Of a DNA stretch of 37,566 nucleotides, positions 1-8,066 are shown in pieces. Under the pieces are notes generated by a model that did not search any database, was not told where the DNA came from, and was given only the letters and a program-made list of their open reading frames with translations. Every line of letters starts with the position of its first letter. The stretch's first letter is position 1. A program made the position numbers and the translations under genes. Origin of the DNA: Planctomycetota bacterium (lineage in GTDB: Bacteria > Planctomycetota > UBA8108 > UBA1146); assembly GCA_028825265.1 (NCBI GenBank), contig JAPKAM010000014.1:1-37566 (forward strand), written 5' to 3'.

Positions 1-1
1 G

Positions 2-296
2 CTGCGGGTGACTGACCCGGTGGCCAATGATTTGTTCTTTTCTGGCCACAGCGCCATCGCGGTCCTCGGTGCCGCAGAACTGGCACGGTGCAGCACTCGC
101 TAGGCGATCCCCGCACTGCTGAAGGCACTCTTCGAGATGTCTGCGGTGTTCCGACTTCGAGCTCATTACACCATAAATGTCTACGCCGGATGTCTACGCC
201 GGCGCGGTGACCGCCGCTCTCATCTTCATCATCGCTGCCAAGATCGCTCCAAAGGTCGATGGCTGGCTTTCCATCGCAGCGCAGCCCGACCGCTGA
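2..296 (+). pseudogene. PAP2-family phosphatase, broken 3' remnant
   Basis: The first frame from base 2 reads FFSGHSA, the SGH motif of PAP2-type acid phosphatases and sphingomyelin-synthase-like proteins, and further on RAHYTI-N-VYAG, the region of the second catalytic histidine. Three lesions are visible. An in-frame TAG at 101-103 sits where a Trp codon (TGG) would restore the frame. A perfect 13-base tandem duplication (177-189 and 190-202) shifts the frame. The Asp usually following HYTI is Asn. After the duplication the original C-terminus continues in another frame (DVYAGAVTAALIFI..., Lys/Pro-containing tail) to TGA at 294-296; deleting one copy of the duplication joins the two parts smoothly. 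The 5' end lies outside the window. It is unlikely to encode an active membrane phosphatase. A sequencing error could explain one lesion but hardly all three. Confidence 0.8.
177..202. repeat. 13-base perfect tandem duplication
   Basis: The unit ATGTCTACGCCGG occurs twice head to tail (177-189, 190-202). Because 13 is not a multiple of three it shifts the reading frame of the PAP2-like gene; removing one unit restores a continuous HYTINVYAGAVTAAL reading. It looks like a replication-slippage duplication. Confidence 0.9.
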
Positions 297-326
297 ATTC
301 ACTTTCCAGCCCTTCCCTCAACGCAG

Positions 327-345
327 TATATTATTTCTCGAAGGA
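327..345 (+). promoter_or_regulatory. Possible -10 region upstream of the nfeD operon
   Basis: A TATATT/TATTAT box lies at 327-334 in the gap between the PAP2 remnant and the nfeD-like gene, followed by an AAGGA motif at about 341-345. No convincing -35 box is seen at 16-18 bases upstream, so this is only a weak promoter candidate. If transcription starts just after it, the AAGGA could serve the TTG at 354 as an alternative start of the next gene. Confidence 0.25.
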
Positions 346-497
346 AACCATCCTTGCCTCGGGGGTGCCCAATACTGACAATGCCCACCGCAGAAGCCCG
401 CCGAAACCTCAGGTACGGAAGCGAGTCCGCCTTGACCATCCAACGCCCAAGTGGATTGAATTCTAGAGAGTGGAGCCAGTCGTGGATCCAGGGCTGG

Positions 498-2057
498 ATG
501 AGAAGTCATCGACTTCACTCCAAGTGCCTGTTCCTACTACTCATCGGAATCCTACTGGCCCCAGAATTTCCGGCAACAGTAGCGACGGCCCACCAGGATC
601 CCGCCGCAGCTGCGGCCGCCACTGCCGAACAGGAATCGCTCCGAAATGTTGCCGTGGTGATCGAGATCGACCAGCCGATCAACGACAAGGTCGTCGATCG
701 TTTCGACCGCACCATCCTGCAACTGGTGAAGCAAGATGTCCGCTATCTGATCATCCAACTGTCGACACCTGGCGGAACCATCGAGGCCAGCCGGCGGCTG
801 GCAGAATCGATCGACAATCTGTCGGAGCAGGGCATCACCACCTTCGGCTGGGTGCCTAACGGCCAGCAAGCATACAGTGGTGGCACAATGGTCGCTCTGG
901 CGTGCAGGCATCTGGTGATGGGAGACAACAGCCGAATCGGAGATGTGCAGCCCATCGATCTGTTTGGTAATGAACTACCTGAGAAGATCCAGACCACCGT
1001 CAGAGCCGACATGCGTCGTTGGGCACGAGATCGCGGATACCCGATCGCCCTCGCCGAGGCGATGGTGACCAAGGAGATCACGGTGCTGAAGGTTCAAACG
1101 GCCAACGGCCGTACCCTTTACCTGACCGAACAGGAATACCAGGATCTACCTACAGCGGAACGCAACTCCTCGACCATCCACCGCATCGTGGAGCGAGGCG
1201 AGATCCTCACCATCGACGAGAAAGAGGCGTTCGAATACGGCTTCATCTCCCACATTTGCCTCACCCGAGAACAACTCCTGACCGATTTCGGCCTGACCCA
1301 GTTGCGAGCCCTCAATGCCAATGAAGCCCTTGGGGAGCAACGAATCGGAGCCCCCGGTGGGTTCGCTCTCGACTCCTTCCGGGAGTGGGGCCGATTCATC
1401 AAGTTTCTGCTGATCTTCGGGGCCGCAGTGGCTCTGGTGATCGAATTCAAACTTCCAGGAGTGGGTCTCGGGGCGGCGCTTTCACTCGGATTCTTGTGCC
1501 TTTTCTTATTCAGCAGTTTTGCGGATGGCAATGTCGGGTGGATCGAGATCTCTCTTTTCGCCCTCGGTCTGTTTTTTCTGGCGCTGGAACTGTTCGTGAT
1601 TCCGGGTTTCGGCATCTCAGGAATCCTCGGTCTGGTCATCGTCTGTGTCTCTCTGGCACTGTGCTATCAACCGGTCGATCAAGTGCTGAGTCTCAAGCAA
1701 TTGAGCAAGGACACCCTGCAGGTGGGTGGCGGCTTGACCACTGGATTGTTCACGCTACTGATCCTCGCCTACATCTTGCCGAGCCGATCCAAAGCCAGCG
1801 GCTCCATCATCGACCACTCGACCCTTGAATCGGACTCTCGTGCCGTCGCATCGCCGGGTTTCGAGGGCTCCACGCTGGAGGTCGGCCAGCAAGGATCTCC
1901 ATTGCAGGACCTTCACCCCTCTGGCAAGGTTGACTTCGAAGGAGTCTCGATCGATGTCGTCTCCGAGGGAGGGTTCATCGAGAAGCAAATTCGAGTCGAA
2001 GTGGTCGAGGTCGAAGGCAACCGGGTCGTGGTTCGCCCCGTGGTCGAGGAGGCCTGA
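498..2057 (+). CDS. NfeD-family membrane-bound serine protease, long form
   Basis: This 519-residue protein has the full NfeD1a architecture: signal peptide (about 1-32), ClpP-like serine protease domain (about 48-260), four to five membrane segments (about 302-427) and a C-terminal OB-fold NfeD domain (about 458-515). The likely nucleophile is Ser127 in AYSGGTM and the likely general base Lys192 in MVTKE, following the Ser-Lys dyad of the PH1510 family. Proteins of this class cleave membrane partners of stomatin/flotillin type, and floA lies two genes downstream, which fits. I chose ATG 498 because it places a signal peptide at the N-terminus; TTG 354 and ATG 381 are in frame and would add 48 or 39 residues without recognisable content. 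The next gene starts two bases after the stop, so the genes are co-transcribed. Confidence 0.9.
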   Translation: MRSHRLHSKCLFLLLIGILLAPEFPATVATAHQDPAAAAAATAEQESLRNVAVVIEIDQPINDKVVDRFDRTILQLVKQDVRYLIIQLSTPGGTIEASRRLAESIDNLSEQGITTFGWVPNGQQAYSGGTMVALACRHLVMGDNSRIGDVQPIDLFGNELPEKIQTTVRADMRRWARDRGYPIALAEAMVTKEITVLKVQTANGRTLYLTEQEYQDLPTAERNSSTIHRIVERGEILTIDEKEAFEYGFISHICLTREQLLTDFGLTQLRALNANEALGEQRIGAPGGFALDSFREWGRFIKFLLIFGAAVALVIEFKLPGVGLGAALSLGFLCLFLFSSFADGNVGWIEISLFALGLFFLALELFVIPGFGISGILGLVIVCVSLALCYQPVDQVLSLKQLSKDTLQVGGGLTTGLFTLLILAYILPSRSKASGSIIDHSTLESDSRAVASPGFEGSTLEVGQQGSPLQDLHPSGKVDFEGVSIDVVSEGGFIEKQIRVEVVEVEGNRVVVRPVVEEA

Positions 2058-2059
2058 AG

Positions 2060-2536
2060 ATGGAGTGGTGGCTACTTTCAGTCTTGTGCCTCACCGGACT
2101 GATCTTGCTCTTTCTGGAGGTCTTCATCCCTAGCGGCGGAGTGCTGGCCATCGCAGCGGTACTGTGTATCGGATACTCCATCTGGGAGTTATGGATCCAG
2201 GATCTGCAGCTCTTGGCAGTCATCTGTGCAGCATTCACGATCTCCTACACCGTCATCCTGTTCAAACTGTGGATCAAGAAATTCAGCCTCAAGGCCCATC
2301 TCGGAAGTTCCGATTCTCTGGGCGACGATGTTCGCCAATCTAAAGAACTGGTGGGCCAGAGAGGCTTGGTCACGGCCGACCTCCGCCCCGCAGGAATCGC
2401 ATTGATCGGTGGCCGTCGGCTCGATGTAGTGGCCAACGCAGGGTACATAGAAAAGGGCGACTCCGTCGTCATCATTCAATCGGATGGTAATCGGATCGTG
2501 GTGCGAAAATCCACCGAGGAATCACAAGATGAATAA
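2060..2536 (+). CDS. NfeD-like membrane protein, short form
   Basis: A 158-residue protein with two or three hydrophobic segments (about 4-75) and a C-terminal OB-fold (about 90-150) containing GQRGLVTADLRPAG and the VVANAGYIEKGDSV pattern typical of NfeD domains. It lacks the protease domain, as in the NfeD1b group, whose members are usually encoded next to flotillin/stomatin-like genes and are thought to anchor or regulate them. It starts two bases after the long nfeD-like gene and is followed by floA after a 36-base gap, so the long and short NfeD proteins and FloA probably work together in membrane microdomains. The OB-fold resembles that of its upstream neighbour, suggesting an old duplication. 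Confidence 0.88.
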   Translation: MEWWLLSVLCLTGLILLFLEVFIPSGGVLAIAAVLCIGYSIWELWIQDLQLLAVICAAFTISYTVILFKLWIKKFSLKAHLGSSDSLGDDVRQSKELVGQRGLVTADLRPAGIALIGGRRLDVVANAGYIEKGDSVVIIQSDGNRIVVRKSTEESQDE

Positions 2537-2572
2537 TCACATGTGTGAATCCTCATCAGACAGGAGACGGAA

Positions 2573-3640
2573 GTGACCAGTTTATTCGAGTTCTCATCGG
2601 CATGGATGATCGCACAGCAGGATACTGGATTTGAAATCCTCGACATCGTAGGCATGTTCTTGATCATCGCCCTACTTGTGGTGTTGTTCATCTTCTTCAT
2701 CACCTTCGGACGCCTCTACATTCAAGCCCTCTCATCGGGAATCAAGATCAGCGTCTTTGCCTTCATCGGAATGTGGCTGAGAAAAGTCAGTCCGAGAATC
2801 ATCGTAGATTGCCTCATCATGGCGACCAAGGCAGGGGTCACGGATGTCCAGGTCAACACACTCGAAGCCCACTACATGGCCAAGGGGAATGTTCGCCGAG
2901 TCGTGCAATCTCTGGTCGCCGCACACAAGGCCGATATCGACCTCAACTTCAATCAGGCGGCGGCGATTGACCTAGCGGGACGCGATGTCCTCGATGCGGT
3001 CAGAACCAGCGTACTGCCCAAGGTGATCGACTGTCCCTCCCGTGATCAGGATCGCAGCACTATCGATGCCGTCGCTGGCGACGGTATTCAGTTGCGGGCT
3101 CGAGCTCGGGTGACGGTCCGCACCAACCTGTCCAGATTGGTGGGAGGCGCCACTGAGGAGACCATCATCGCGAGAGTCGGAGAAGGGATCGTCACCACCA
3201 TCGGTTCCGCCAAGACTCACAAGGATGTGCTCGCCAATCCCGACATGATGTCGAGGATGGTGCTGGAAAAAGGTCTCGATTCTGGAACCTCCTTCGAGAT
3301 CCTGTCGATCGACATCGCTGATGTCGATGTTGGAGAGAACATCGGAGCAAAGCTACAAGCAGAACAAGCAGAAGCGGACAAGAGAGTCGCCCAGGCCATG
3401 GCAGAGAAGAAACGTGCCTTGGCGGTCGCTCAGGAGCAGGAGAATATCGCTGGAATCGCCGCCAACCGAGCCAAGTTGGTGCTCGCCGAAGCGGAGGTCC
3501 CGAAGGCCATTTCGGAGGCGCTCCGCAACGGCAACCTCGGAGTGATGGATTACTATCGACTGAAAAATCTTCAGGCCGATACCTTGATGAGAGAATCGAT
3601 CGGGGAGGATGATGACACCCCAGATGCCTCTATTGAGTAA
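2573..3640 (+). CDS. floA: Flotillin-like protein FloA
   Basis: A 355-residue protein matching the FloA (UPF0365) family over its length: one N-terminal membrane hairpin (about 22-47), the family block from [19 protein letters not shown] through [20 protein letters not shown], a PHB/SPFH-like domain (about 60-260) and an Ala/Glu-rich coiled coil (about 262-320) that drives oligomerisation. FloA scaffolds functional membrane microdomains. The GTG start is supported by AGGAG at 2562-2566, seven bases upstream. Family members are usually near 330 residues, so the length is normal with a slightly longer N-terminus. The nfeD-floA order is the one known from Bacillus subtilis yqeZ-yqfA, with an additional short NfeD in between. 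Confidence 0.95.
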   Translation: MTSLFEFSSAWMIAQQDTGFEILDIVGMFLIIALLVVLFIFFITFGRLYIQALSSGIKISVFAFIGMWLRKVSPRIIVDCLIMATKAGVTDVQVNTLEAHYMAKGNVRRVVQSLVAAHKADIDLNFNQAAAIDLAGRDVLDAVRTSVLPKVIDCPSRDQDRSTIDAVAGDGIQLRARARVTVRTNLSRLVGGATEETIIARVGEGIVTTIGSAKTHKDVLANPDMMSRMVLEKGLDSGTSFEILSIDIADVDVGENIGAKLQAEQAEADKRVAQAMAEKKRALAVAQEQENIAGIAANRAKLVLAEAEVPKAISEALRNGNLGVMDYYRLKNLQADTLMRESIGEDDDTPDASIE

Positions 3641-3655
3641 CGGAGTCGATGACCG

Positions 3656-4225
3656 ATGAATGATTTCAGCTGGATCTACATCCTGATTTTCGTGGTCGCT
3701 CCGATAATCAAGAACGTCGTGCAAGCGAGGGCCAATAAAGCCAAGGCCAAGGCTGAGGCCGAGAAGAAACGCTTCAAGCGGGAGATCGCTACACGCCCTA
3801 TTGAAGACCACCGCTCCAACTTCGAACCTCTATCGGAGGAACTGCTGACCGAGGCGGAACTAGAAGAGGATGTGCTGGAGTGGATCCAGGTTCCTTCGCC
3901 ACCGTCACAATCCAGTTCCCCACCGGGCGGCTCCAGTCCCCTCGTGATGAGTGAACTGTTTCAACAACTGCAAAGTGAACTCGGCAGAGCAGACCAGAGT
4001 TCCATCGGTGAGGAAGACCACGACTCGCTGGAGCCAACGCACTCCCGTGGACCTTCAAGGAAGCCCCCGAAAGCGGTGCAATTCTCTGAGTGGAGCACTC
4101 CGGTCATCGCTAAACATGGCCACCGAGGAAACCGCCGCCGGAAACTCACCCGACAACAACTCCGAGACCGTCTGATCTGGCGCGAGATTCTCGGACCGCC
4201 AGTCTCACTACGAAAACCCGATTGA
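3656..4225 (+). CDS. Small membrane-anchored protein of unknown function
   Basis: I do not recognise a named family. The 189-residue product begins with one membrane segment (about 4-22), then a Lys/Ala/Glu-rich probable coiled coil (about 26-45), a low-complexity acidic and Pro/Ser-rich middle, and a basic C-terminus ending in LRDRLIWREILGPPVSLR. That last motif resembles the short C-terminal motif (roughly I-I-W-x-E-I-L-G-P-P) seen at the end of many small anchored proteins from Bacteroidetes and PVC bacteria; this is recollection, not a search. It starts 15 bases after floA with GGAG at 3642-3645 and occupies the position of yqfB in the Bacillus nfeD-floA locus, although no similarity to YqfB is evident. 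A role as FloA partner is inference from position only. Confidence 0.7.
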   Translation: MNDFSWIYILIFVVAPIIKNVVQARANKAKAKAEAEKKRFKREIATRPIEDHRSNFEPLSEELLTEAELEEDVLEWIQVPSPPSQSSSPPGGSSPLVMSELFQQLQSELGRADQSSIGEEDHDSLEPTHSRGPSRKPPKAVQFSEWSTPVIAKHGHRGNRRRKLTRQQLRDRLIWREILGPPVSLRKPD

Positions 4226-4228
4226 TGG

Positions 4229-4266
4229 CGTTTGGCCGATTCGATGAGATCAGGTGACGCCAAACG
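4229..4266 (+). terminator. Weak hairpin after the floA operon
   Basis: CGTTTGGC (4229-4236) can pair with GCCAAACG (4259-4266) across a 22-base loop, four bases after the stop of the preceding gene. There is no T-run after it, so it may be only a processing or stabilising hairpin before the tRNA gene. Confidence 0.25.
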
Positions 4267-4318
4267 ATCTGTCCACTACCATGGCAGTGGCGGACAACTC
4301 AGATCGAGCATGAACCGG

Positions 4319-4405
4319 GCCGGAGTGGCGGAATTGGCATACGCGGCGGATTCAAAATCCGCTGACTTTCGAGTCTTGTGGGTTCGAGTCCCACCTCCGG
4401 TACCA
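4319..4405 (+). tRNA. tRNA-Leu (anticodon CAA)
   Basis: An 87-base class II tRNA. The acceptor arm GCCGGAG pairs with CTCCGGT (G1-U72 wobble, as in several bacterial tRNA-Leu genes), followed by discriminator A and an encoded CCA (4403-4405). The anticodon stem GCGGA/TCCGC encloses TTCAAAA, giving anticodon CAA at 4353-4355, which reads the TTG codon. There is a long variable arm typical of leucine tRNAs, and the T arm is GTGGG-TTCGAGT-CCCAC. It follows the floA operon by 93 bases on the same strand. Confidence 0.97.
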
Positions 4406-4513
4406 ACAACCCTCTGACCCCTTCCTCAGATCCATCGTTCCAGTTGGATTCGCTCCAGCGGCTTCATCTCTTCCAGCACTCATCCGGAAGTTCCAAGCGG
4501 ACCCATCAACAGA

Positions 4514-4562
4514 AGAGGGCGCATCGGTAATCCCGATGCGCCCTCTCTGGTCTTGGTTTTTT
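4514..4562. terminator. Bidirectional rho-independent terminator
   Basis: A perfect 14-base-pair stem, AGAGGGCGCATCGG (4514-4527) with CCGATGCGCCCTCT (4533-4546), has a five-base loop. On the plus strand a run of six T follows at 4557-4562, ten bases after the stem; on the minus strand the hairpin lies 35 bases beyond the rpsI stop. It separates the converging tRNA-Leu and rplM-rpsI transcripts and can plausibly stop both. Confidence 0.8.
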
Positions 4563-4580
4563 GTCGAAGTCGAAGTGGGT

Positions 4581-4979
4581 TTAACGCTTGGAGAACTGGA
4601 ACGATTTCCGCGCCTTCTTACGACCCGGCTTCTTTCGTTCGACCATTCGAGAATCTCGAGTCAGGAAGGTTCCCTGACGCAAAGCAGCCTCGTTCTCCTG
4701 GCTCACTCGACACAGAGCTCGGGCGAGTCCCATCACCACCGCTCCCACCTGGCCGGTGGTACCACCGCCCTTGATATTGGCCCAGACATCAAACGATCCC
4801 TCGGCTTGTACCGCACGGAGAGGATCAGAAAGACGTGACTGGTCGGGGCTGAGACGGAAATAATCCGTGTGAGCCTTGCCATTGATGGTGATCTTGCCGT
4901 TTCCTTCACGGATGCGGACCCGTGCAACGGCGGTCTTGCGTCGTCCGACGCCCCAGACATAATCGTTCGGCTTCGCCAA
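4581..4979 (-). CDS. rpsI: 30S ribosomal protein S9
   Basis: A 132-residue protein with all S9 landmarks: VWGVGRRKTAVARVRI near the N-terminus, GKITINGK, the central IKGGGTTGQVGAV block and the conserved basic tail ERKKPGRKKARKSFQFSKR, whose final Arg contacts the P-site tRNA in the ribosome. I place the start at TTG 4979 because AGGAGG lies five to six bases upstream and the resulting length is normal; an in-frame TTG at 5015 would add 12 residues without an SD. It is the second gene of the rplM-rpsI operon, with 47 bases between the rplM stop and this start. Confidence 0.97.
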   Translation of the reverse strand: MAKPNDYVWGVGRRKTAVARVRIREGNGKITINGKAHTDYFRLSPDQSRLSDPLRAVQAEGSFDVWANIKGGGTTGQVGAVVMGLARALCRVSQENEAALRQGTFLTRDSRMVERKKPGRKKARKSFQFSKR

Positions 4980-5026
4980 AGCGTTCCTCCTGCTAACTCC
5001 TGACCCTCTGGTCAAGAACGGTTAAT

Positions 5027-5506
5027 TCATGATTTCTTCGAGATTCTTGCCGAAGTGAATTCGACCTTCTCGAAGTGTGACTCCTGGGCCTGAAGCGAAT
5101 GTTCGGCTCCGGGGAACACCTTGAGTTTCGACAGCATCTTGCGGCCCAGACGACTTTTCGGAAGCATCCGACGAACAGCGAGGCGAATCACCTCTTCCGG
5201 CTTCTTTTCAAGCATCCAGGCGAGGTTGTTACTCTTCAAACCACCCATGTATCCGCTGTGGCGGTAGTAAACTTTTTTCTCGCGCTTTTCCCCGGAGACT
5301 TGAACCTCTCGGGCATTGATCACGACCACATAATCACCACCATCGACATGCGGGGTGTAGGTCGGCTTGTTCTTGCCCATCAGGATTCGGGCAATCTCCA
5401 CCGCCATGTGACCGAGAATCTCCACGGAAGCATCGACGTGGTACCACTGGCGAACCACATCTTCTTTGCGTTGATTGAATGTCCGCTGAGGACTGTAATT
5501 TTGCAT
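5027..5506 (-). CDS. rplM: 50S ribosomal protein L13
   Basis: A 159-residue protein with L13 signatures: WYHVDASVEILGHMAVEIARIL, the YTPHVDGGDYVVVINA block, KKVYYRHSGYMGGLK, and AVRRMLPKSRLGRKMLSKLKVFPG. The start is ATG 5506, 15 residues before the conserved WYHVDA, with GGTGGAG just upstream. It is slightly longer than the roughly 142-residue E. coli protein because of a short N-terminal extension and a Glu/Ser-rich C-terminus. The reading frame stays open for some 530 bases upstream, but that stretch has no L13 similarity and partly lies antisense to the next gene. L13 binds 23S rRNA early in 50S assembly; rplM-rpsI is the standard operon. Confidence 0.97.
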   Translation of the reverse strand: MQNYSPQRTFNQRKEDVVRQWYHVDASVEILGHMAVEIARILMGKNKPTYTPHVDGGDYVVVINAREVQVSGEKREKKVYYRHSGYMGGLKSNNLAWMLEKKPEEVIRLAVRRMLPKSRLGRKMLSKLKVFPGAEHSLQAQESHFEKVEFTSARISKKS

Positions 5507-5717
5507 CTGCTCCACCCTGAAAGACGCCACGCTGCCGACAGGCACCGAAGCGTCCGATTCTAAACTGTGTTGACGTCGCATTGGCACGACCGAGGTCGTT
5601 CTGTCAACCGTTTGACCCGCAAGCACCGACCTGAAAGCGCCGGTCCGCAGTAGATCCTCGATGGATCCGCAGCAAATCTGGCGGGTCAGACCATGAATAG
5701 GTCGAACGGAAGCCCAG
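5507..5717 (-). other. rplM leader
   Basis: This stretch between the predicted promoter and rplM holds no convincing coding sequence. It contains an inverted repeat ACGACC-GA-GGTCGT at 5586-5599 and a second TTGACA (minus strand, 5602-5607) without a matching -10 box. A leader of about 205 bases before rplM is long enough for ribosomal-protein autoregulation, but I do not recognise a known L13 leader motif. Confidence 0.4.
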
Positions 5718-5746
5718 ATCCTATTTCCAGGGGGTTTTGCTGTCAA
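5718..5746 (-). promoter_or_regulatory. Sigma70-type promoter for rplM-rpsI
   Basis: On the minus strand a perfect TTGACA (5741-5746) is followed after exactly 17 bases by TAGGAT (5718-5723). It lies in the gap between the SpeE-like gene and rplM and points towards rplM. The predicted transcript starts near 5711. Confidence 0.7.
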
Positions 5747-5777
5747 CGGCCATTCATCGTTCTGAGGTGGAATTTCG

Positions 5778-8066
5778 TCAATTCTTGGGTAATTCGAGGG
5801 TGGCCTGACGAGCCTCCTCCAGCATCCGCAACAGAGTACTGGAGTGGTCACCCCCCGATTCCCCCAGCAAAGGCAATCGGTGCTCAAGCCGCTCTCTAAG
5901 GTGCTGGAGGTCTCCGCCCCCTGCCTGAGATAACCAGTGCCCCACCGCGCGATCCTCGAGCCACGGCTGCTGAGGGAGTTCCACCGAGGAACCGACCCTC
6001 TGCCACACCTCGGCGATGGCCCCCGATCGATCGCTGGCAACCGGGGAGGGATTTCCCGCCACCAGGATCACCTCTCCGGTGCCCGCTGGACGCCAAATCT
6101 GCACCGGTCCCAGCGCCTGGCGGAAGGAGGACAGGATGGCGGCAAACTCCGGAATTCCGATGCGATACAGTTGAAGCCACTGGATCACCACCGCATCCGC
6201 AGCCAAACGACGACGGAGAAGCTGGTGGAAATCCGGCGAGAAAAGTGGCGCAGACCAGGGCAACCAGGGTTCAGAGGGTTGAATCACGATGGCATTCCAG
6301 AGGCGTGAATCTCGTGCCAGCAGTGCCCGGGCATCCTGGATCCGAATGCTGGGGGAACTCATGCCTCGCAGTGCCCGGTGTTCGATGGGAAAAGCCGCCT
6401 CTCCCGCCTCCGAGAGCAACACATCTTTGACTGCAGGTTCAATTTCGGAAACCACGATCTTCCCGGACCAGGTGGAGACTGCCGTGGCGACGGTGGTTCC
6501 CCCTCCCAGGCCGATGACGAACAGGTCTCCCTTCCCAGGACCGACCATCGTCGGCAACAAACCAAGTAGAATTCCGGTCGGTAAATCGGCCATCGAGGCC
6601 CGTGCAGGATCGAGTGCAACGCTGCCCTCGATTCGTCCTCCGACTCGCAGATAGTTGGTGTTTTGCCGATAGTCTCGCTCGATCTGAACGGTTCCGAGGC
6701 GACCGTCAACAGTCACCAGAATCTCCCGTTCTCGCCACGCTGCCAGCGCAGTTTCATCGATGATCTCTGAACGAGACCACTGAAAAACCCCTGCACCAAG
6801 TAACGCTGAATCCCAGAACTGAGAAGCGGACGCCAGCAGAAGTGCTCCGCAGAGGTAAGAAGAGACCGCTCCACCTTGACCGGACCGCAGCATCGGTAGC
6901 CCGCCGACAAGAGTCGCGACCCCGCAGAAAGTGAAGAGCCATAGCGTGCCATGTTCTGGAATGATCCAGAACGCCGCAAAGATGGCACCGACCATCGATC
7001 CGATCAGATTGAATCCTTGCAGGAACCCTGCGCCTCGATCCAGTCGACCGAGTTCCCCGTGAGAGACCATCAAACATGGAAGAATCAAACCACAACAAAA
7101 TCCTGGAAGTCCGAGGATTCCCAGCAGCAGCAAGGACTTGCTCACCATTAGGGTGACACCCGAGTTTTCTCCGACGAAGCGAACGATGGCGAGATAAAAG
7201 TAGGGACTCCAGGAGATCAGCAGTAACGAGAGTCCCTGGGAGATCAACCATGAGGACCAGGCGACTCTCAAGTAGCGAGCCTCACCGAATTTCTTGCGTA
7301 GTTCTGGCATCAATAGTGCTCCAGAAGCGGCTCCCAAGAGCGAGACTCCTGTCGAGATGCCAAACACAAGTAAACTCGAACCCAGAACCTCACCGAGCAC
7401 CCGAACCCAACCCAGTTGTAGCGCCAAAGAGATGAATCCGACCCAACTGGCCATCAGAATCGATCGCAGGCTCACTCGTCGATCTTCCCGAATCACCTCC
7501 GATTCTGTCGGCGCGACTCGATCGAAAGGCATCGAAGCGATTCCAAGGAGTAGCAGGCTCATCCACAAGGTCCCGCTGACTCCCAGCAGAGGCAACAACA
7601 ACATCGGTGTCAAAACGGCACCGAGAGCACTTCCCAGATCGATGGCCGCGATCCCAGTGGAAGATCTCTGGATCACTTCCGATGCTCTCGATCGAAACGC
7701 AGTGGTGACCGCTGCGCCGAGCGGCACCGATGCACACAAGAGCGGCAGGGAAACGACGATTTTCCCTAACATCGTCGAGACGAATTCGGATCCCTCGATC
7801 ATCATCGGCAACAGGTAACCAACCCACACCACCGCAGCGACGCAACCCAGCAGTGCGATGCGACACCATGTGGAAGGAACCGATCTACGTTCTTTCGCAG
7901 AGGCTGACAGAATTTGACCGATGGCAAATCCGGCCAGCGCCACTGCCACTGCCAGCGCCACTCCATCGAGAGCACTGCCGAGAGCGGTACCCAGTTTTCT
8001 GGCCAGCAAGATTTCCAGCATCATGGTCGCGGTACCCACCAGGGCTAGTAGACGATTGGCGGTCAA
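5778..8066 (-). CDS. Multi-spanning membrane protein fused to spermidine-synthase-like domain
   Basis: A 762-residue fusion. Residues 1-430 hold about twelve or more hydrophobic segments, resembling the MFS-like N-terminal half of fused MFS/spermidine synthase proteins. Residues 445-640 match the spermidine synthase fold: an N-terminal beta region (VDGRLGTVQI ... NYLRVGGRIEGS), a SAM-binding loop GLGGGTTVATAV (519-530), the acidic EIEP motif (541-544) and DAR (578-580). The segment where aminopropyltransferases have a catalytic Asp (pattern Y-D-V-I-x-x-D-x-x-D-P) reads NAIVIQPSEPW, so that Asp is missing; polyamine synthesis is therefore unlikely and the substrate unknown. The start is TTG 8066, with GAGGAGGA upstream, overlapping the stop of the previous gene by four bases (TTGA). 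It is the last gene of the glycosyltransferase operon. Confidence 0.85.
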   Translation of the reverse strand: MTANRLLALVGTATMMLEILLARKLGTALGSALDGVALAVAVALAGFAIGQILSASAKERRSVPSTWCRIALLGCVAAVVWVGYLLPMMIEGSEFVSTMLGKIVVSLPLLCASVPLGAAVTTAFRSRASEVIQRSSTGIAAIDLGSALGAVLTPMLLLPLLGVSGTLWMSLLLLGIASMPFDRVAPTESEVIREDRRVSLRSILMASWVGFISLALQLGWVRVLGEVLGSSLLVFGISTGVSLLGAASGALLMPELRKKFGEARYLRVAWSSWLISQGLSLLLISWSPYFYLAIVRFVGENSGVTLMVSKSLLLLGILGLPGFCCGLILPCLMVSHGELGRLDRGAGFLQGFNLIGSMVGAIFAAFWIIPEHGTLWLFTFCGVATLVGGLPMLRSGQGGAVSSYLCGALLLASASQFWDSALLGAGVFQWSRSEIIDETALAAWREREILVTVDGRLGTVQIERDYRQNTNYLRVGGRIEGSVALDPARASMADLPTGILLGLLPTMVGPGKGDLFVIGLGGGTTVATAVSTWSGKIVVSEIEPAVKDVLLSEAGEAAFPIEHRALRGMSSPSIRIQDARALLARDSRLWNAIVIQPSEPWLPWSAPLFSPDFHQLLRRRLAADAVVIQWLQLYRIGIPEFAAILSSFRQALGPVQIWRPAGTGEVILVAGNPSPVASDRSGAIAEVWQRVGSSVELPQQPWLEDRAVGHWLSQAGGGDLQHLRERLEHRLPLLGESGGDHSSTLLRMLEEARQATLELPKN

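Noticed and set aside
4232-4417. Plus-strand reading frame of 61 codons
   Set aside because: It runs straight through the tRNA-Leu gene and has no homologous or coding character.
5586-5599. Inverted repeat ACGACC-GA-GGTCGT as operator of rplM
   Set aside because: It is short, lies well downstream of the predicted start and could be chance; no second copy was found near another promoter in the window.
5507-6040. Open extension of the rplM frame by 178 codons
   Set aside because: It has no L13 similarity, crosses the predicted rplM promoter and lies antisense to the SpeE-like gene; ATG 5506 with its SD is the normal L13 start.
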